Part shown: positions 39,712-42,804 of the stretch, one piece after another
Layout: each line of letters begins with the position of its first letter
Position numbering within the stretch: the stretch's first letter is position 1
NCBI RefSeq assembly: GCF_004348735.1
Contig: NZ_SMKT01000070.1
Location: 1 to 42,804 of the forward strand
Source: Actinomadura sp. KC06
GTDB lineage: Bacteria > Actinomycetota > Actinomycetes > Streptosporangiales > Streptosporangiaceae
Direction of reading: 5' to 3'
Length of the DNA stretch: 42,804 bases
Notes under the pieces: generated by a model
Databases searched by the model: none
What the model was told of the DNA's origin: nothing
What the model saw: the letters and a program-made list of their open reading frames with translations, nothing else
Position numbers and translations under genes: made by a program

Positions 39712-40537
39712 CCCCCGCCTGGCCGGCGCCGAGAATCCACATGAAGCGCTGGAGATCCCGATCCAGGGCGGGCACCACGCCGACCTGGACGCATTCGCCG
39801 GAAAGAACGCGATCTTCGACCGGACGGCCGCCCGGATCCAGAGCGTGGGCCTCGCCTACGAGGACCAGTGCAGCGCCTACCACTACTTCGACCTCTTCGG
39901 CCGTGTCGAACGCTGCCACGGCGACCTGTCCAGGCTGGTCGACGTGGGCGTCTTCATGGGCGGCTCGGCGGCCGTCCTGGCCGGCTGCGTCGAGCCCATG
40001 GGCCTGGAACTCGACCTCGTCGACGTCAACGACGCCTACCTGCAGTTCACCTACGAGCGGTTGCGCCGCGCCTTCCCGCGCGCGATGACCCGCGTCCGCA
40101 TGTTCCACGGGGACCTGCCGACCTACGCGGCCGTCGTGCTCGGCTCCGAGCCGCGGACGCGGGCGCTGGTCCACCATGACGGAGCGCACAACTTCGACCA
40201 GGTCATCAAGGACTTGAGCGCGTTGTTCTTCGTCCGCGACCGGGTGCACGGCCTGGCGATCCAGGGCACCCACCTGCGCGGCGACATCGGGTACCTCAAC
40301 TTCGTGGACGCCGCCGTCTACGCGATGTTCGGCGTCGGCGTGAAGTACGAACCCCTCGGCGCGAACTTCCCCGTGGACGCTCCGGTGACCGTCCCGAACG
40401 AATGGGACGGGAACTACTTCCTCGCCGGCCAGCCCGAGGGCATGTACGTGCCGTTCGACGGCGTGGAGTGGAGGTACCCCCACCCGACGATGGAGCTGGA
40501 CGACTTCCTCCCGGTGCAGGCCCCACCCGCCGGCTGA
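39647..40537 (+). CDS. SAM-methyltransferase-like protein
   Basis: This 296-residue soluble protein has a Rossmann-type core: LVDVGVFMGGSAAVLAG (motif I, residues 97-113), LDLVDVND with an acidic end to strand two, and VHHDGAHNFDQVI, a D-G-x-H segment like that of Methyltransf_24 and macrocin-type sugar O-methyltransferases. The N-terminal 60 residues and the C-terminal 60 residues (WDGNYFLAGQ, FDGVEWRYPHP) do not match a family I recognise. The ATG follows AGAGAGGGA seven bases upstream and lies 65 bp inside the end of the preceding gene. It is the last gene of the glf operon and is a candidate for glycan methylation. Confidence 0.72.
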   Translation: MTDYVSTVAMQKDTWGTFLDPDPRLAGAENPHEALEIPIQGGHHADLDAFAGKNAIFDRTAARIQSVGLAYEDQCSAYHYFDLFGRVERCHGDLSRLVDVGVFMGGSAAVLAGCVEPMGLELDLVDVNDAYLQFTYERLRRAFPRAMTRVRMFHGDLPTYAAVVLGSEPRTRALVHHDGAHNFDQVIKDLSALFFVRDRVHGLAIQGTHLRGDIGYLNFVDAAVYAMFGVGVKYEPLGANFPVDAPVTVPNEWDGNYFLAGQPEGMYVPFDGVEWRYPHPTMELDDFLPVQAPPAG

Positions 40538-40771
40538 CCGATTGTGGCCGGATGTGGACATAGGGGTGGAGAGGGTTGTCCGATCTTTCCCGCAGGTTGG
40601 CCTGGTGACCGAATTGGCGAAGAGCGTCACGCATCTGGGGGCCTGTTCCATTGAATGAGACGCGGGGATGCCGCAAGCTCTTTACCCTGTGCTGTGTAGG
40701 CAGATGTAGGAAACCAACCCGGCCACCCCCAGGCGTTCCATACATTCCCGCGACTCCAGGGGTCTCTCGAC

Positions 40772-42804
40772 GTGACGGACATGGCGAGCGGGTCCGCGAT
40801 GGCGCGGCTCACACAGCCCGACCGCGTCTATGTGGGCTGGCGCTACGCGCAGGTGCACCCCGATCCGGGGCCGCCTCCAGGGCGCCCCGAGCGGCCCGAA
40901 CGGGCCCCGGCGGCGGCTTTGGCGCGGCGGCCGGGCGAGCACATGGCGGCGAGCCCGCTGCGGATCGCGTTCGGCGGGACGCTCGTCGGCGTCGTCCTGT
41001 TCCTGCTGTGCGGCGCCGCGGGCGTGATCCCGTGGGCGTTCGCGGCCGTCGCGCTGCTGGCCTTCGCGATCATCCTGGGCATCACCGGCGGCGCGCTGTG
41101 GCGGGACGAGCGGAGCGTCCGTGAGCGGATCGCGCACGAGCGGGACATCGAGGAGCGCGAGCGGGCCGTCCGGGAGCGGGAGCTGGACGCGGCCGAGAAG
41201 GCGTACGCGAAGGCCCGCTCCGACTGGGAGCGCCGCAGGTCGGCCTACGAGGGCCAGCGCGAGTGGTATCCGGTCGCCGTCCCGCCTGGTGTCGACCGGG
41301 TGGACGTCGTCGGCGGCACCCTGGCGGGCTGGTCGGCGGCCGTCACGACGATGGGCGCGGCCCGTCTCGCGGTGGGGGCGCGGCTCACCGTCATCGACCT
41401 GTCCGAGGGCGCGGTCGCGCACGACCTGCTCCGCCTGGCCGCCGACCGCGGCGACGACCCGCTCGTGTGGGTCCTGCCCAACGACCTGCCGCGCCTGGAC
41501 GTCACCCGCGGCCTGAACCCCGAGGCGCTCGCGGACGTGCTGTCGCTGGTCGTCAGCGCGGGCGAGGAGGAGGGCGGCACCCGCGACCTGTCGTTCGACA
41601 ACTCGATCCTGGAACGCATCATCGACGTCCTCGGCCCGGACGCGACGATCCCGCGGATCACCGCGGCGCTGCGCGTCCTGGCCCAGGTCGGCGACCCGCG
41701 TGACGACCTGCGCAAGGGCCTGCTCACCGACGATCAGCTGGAGCGGATCGCGACCCTGTTCGGCCGCGACGCCACCGACCGCATCGTCGTCCGCCGCGCC
41801 TGGGCCCTGGAAGCGCAGCTTCGTAAGCTGGAGAAACTCGCCACCGAACCGGTACGGCTGCCGCCGTCCCGCCTCCACGTCGTGTCAATGGACAGGCGCG
41901 CCGGCGTCCTCACCAACCGCATCCTCGGGACCTACGTCACGACCGCGCTCACCCACCGGATCAGGGAGGCCCCGCCCGGCGGACGCTGGGACCACACGCT
42001 GTTCCTGTGCGGCGCCGAGAAGCTGCGCGGGGACGTCCTGGACCGCCTCATCGACGCCTGCGAAGCCACCGGGACCGGACTCGTCCTGATGTACCGGTCG
42101 ATCCCCGGCCACGTCCGGGAGCGCCTCGGCCGCCGTGGCCACGCTGCCGTCGGCTTCATGCGGCTCGGCAACCCGGAGGACGCCCGCGTCGCCGCCGAGC
42201 ACATCGGCGCCGGCCAGCCGCTCCTCATCGCCGAGATCACCGACTCCGCGGGCGAGACGCTGTTCGACGTCGCGGGGGAGAGCTACGCCAGCACCGTCGC
42301 GTACGCCCGTCCGTCCGGCGACGGCCTCACCGACCCGGTCTGGTCGCCGCTCCCCGCCCCCGCCGCCGACGACTCGGCCCTCGTCGAGGGCATCAGCTCC
42401 GCCACGGCCTGGGGCCGAACCGTCGCCGACCGCCGCGACGACGGCGACACCAACGGCAAGCAGCGTTTCCGCGAACTCATGGTGGAGCCCCCGCAACTCC
42501 AGGAACTGCCGCCGACCGCAATGGTCTTCACCCATTCGGGCACGACAGGCCGCCGCATCCTCCTCGTGGACGCCAACCCCGGCATCATCACCCTGCCGAC
42601 CGCCCATTCAATGGAATTCGAGGAGTACCTCCGCGAGCAGGAGACACGCCCCCAGCCCGACGAGGAATCCCCTGCGGAGGTGCCGACCCCCGCCCCAGTC
42701 CCGGAACCAGCGCCACCGGCGACTCCCGCTCCGCGCCTCCTCCAACCCTCCCGAGCCCGCCACGCCCTCCCACGCGGCGCCGCGGCCCCTCGCCCCGTCC
42801 GGAT
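40772..42804 (+). CDS. Two-TM membrane protein with coiled coil and NTPase-like domain (partial, runs off window)
   Basis: The frame stays open from GTG 40772 to the last base (677 codons, no stop), so the C-terminus is missing. ATGs at 40781 and 40799 are alternative starts. The protein has a Pro-rich N-terminal segment, two transmembrane helices (about 65-85 and 88-109), a charged coiled coil (about 112-160), then a Rossmann-like domain starting DVVGGTLAGWSAAVTT. The rest (LFLCGAEKLRGDVLD, TGLVLMYRSIPGHVRERL, AVGFMRLGNPEDARVAAEHIG) resembles the core of FtsK/VirD4-type ATPases. No G-x-x-G-K-S/T is present where the P-loop is expected. The visible end is Pro-rich. It may belong to a secretion or DNA-transfer-like machine extending to the right; the function is unknown. 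Confidence 0.7.
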   Translation, partial: MTDMASGSAMARLTQPDRVYVGWRYAQVHPDPGPPPGRPERPERAPAAALARRPGEHMAASPLRIAFGGTLVGVVLFLLCGAAGVIPWAFAAVALLAFAIILGITGGALWRDERSVRERIAHERDIEERERAVRERELDAAEKAYAKARSDWERRRSAYEGQREWYPVAVPPGVDRVDVVGGTLAGWSAAVTTMGAARLAVGARLTVIDLSEGAVAHDLLRLAADRGDDPLVWVLPNDLPRLDVTRGLNPEALADVLSLVVSAGEEEGGTRDLSFDNSILERIIDVLGPDATIPRITAALRVLAQVGDPRDDLRKGLLTDDQLERIATLFGRDATDRIVVRRAWALEAQLRKLEKLATEPVRLPPSRLHVVSMDRRAGVLTNRILGTYVTTALTHRIREAPPGGRWDHTLFLCGAEKLRGDVLDRLIDACEATGTGLVLMYRSIPGHVRERLGRRGHAAVGFMRLGNPEDARVAAEHIGAGQPLLIAEITDSAGETLFDVAGESYASTVAYARPSGDGLTDPVWSPLPAPAADDSALVEGISSATAWGRTVADRRDDGDTNGKQRFRELMVEPPQLQELPPTAMVFTHSGTTGRRILLVDANPGIITLPTAHSMEFEEYLREQETRPQPDEESPAEVPTPAPVPEPAPPATPAPRLLQPSRARHALPRGAAAPRPVR

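Noticed and set aside
1..42804. tRNA, rRNA, CRISPR arrays, phage or integrase genes
   Set aside because: I looked for these on both strands and saw no cloverleaf with anticodon arm, rRNA segment, regular repeat array or integrase/transposase motif.

Overview
The window is high-GC actinobacterial chromosome. It has many GTG starts, purine-rich Shine-Dalgarno sites, strong G/C-ending codon bias, type VII secretion (T7SS/ESX) genes and a galactofuranan-type cell-wall glycan cluster. The gene set and protein style suit a member of the Streptosporangiales, something like Actinomadura or Thermomonospora. That assignment is an inference from family resemblance; no rRNA marker is present.

Region 1 (1-10312) is a direct duplication of a T7SS substrate/protease module. 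Each copy carries an EsxB-like/EsxA-like WXG100 pair, a small helical T7SS-associated protein, a WXG100-domain protein with a long Gly-rich tail, and a mycosin (S8 protease). Copy 1 (16-3915) is followed by an intact small lipoprotein gene and a strong terminator. Copy 2 (6080-9859) is followed by a frameshifted remnant of the same lipoprotein gene. The Esx pair and its flanks are almost identical between copies, and identity collapses abruptly 13 codons into the third gene. A 1.45-kb gene-poor spacer separates the copies.

Region 2 (10313-16315) holds probable T7SS accessory genes: a Pro-rich MinD/ParA-type ATPase resembling EspI, a Pro-rich single-pass membrane protein, a DUF1266 membrane protein, and two separate proteins that look like the N- and C-terminal halves of the DUF6177 family. 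No EccB/C/D/E core component is visible, so the secretion channel must be encoded elsewhere.

Region 3 (16435-40537) is a cell-envelope glycan locus. It starts with an LCP-family ligase, a GT2 glycosyltransferase, a very large membrane-anchored beta-propeller-like protein, a lipoprotein sulfatase and a membrane-anchored GH43-type glycosidase. The core is two divergent, tightly coupled operons. Leftward lie two sulfotransferase-fold genes and a GlfT1-like galactofuranosyltransferase. Rightward lie glf (UDP-galactopyranose mutase), a GlfT2-like polymerase, Wzm/Wzt ABC exporter genes, a large HAD protein, a methyltransferase with a C-terminal coiled coil, a DUF2142 membrane protein and a second methyltransferase-like protein. 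The simplest joint reading is that a galactofuranose polymer is started by GlfT1 and extended by GlfT2, decorated or capped (methyl and possibly sulfate), exported by Wzm/Wzt, attached to the wall by LCP, and remodelled by the sulfatase and GH43 enzyme. The link to sulfation is my inference.

Region 4 (40772-end) is one long membrane-protein gene, with two TM segments, a coiled coil and an NTPase-like domain lacking a canonical P-loop. It runs off the right edge.
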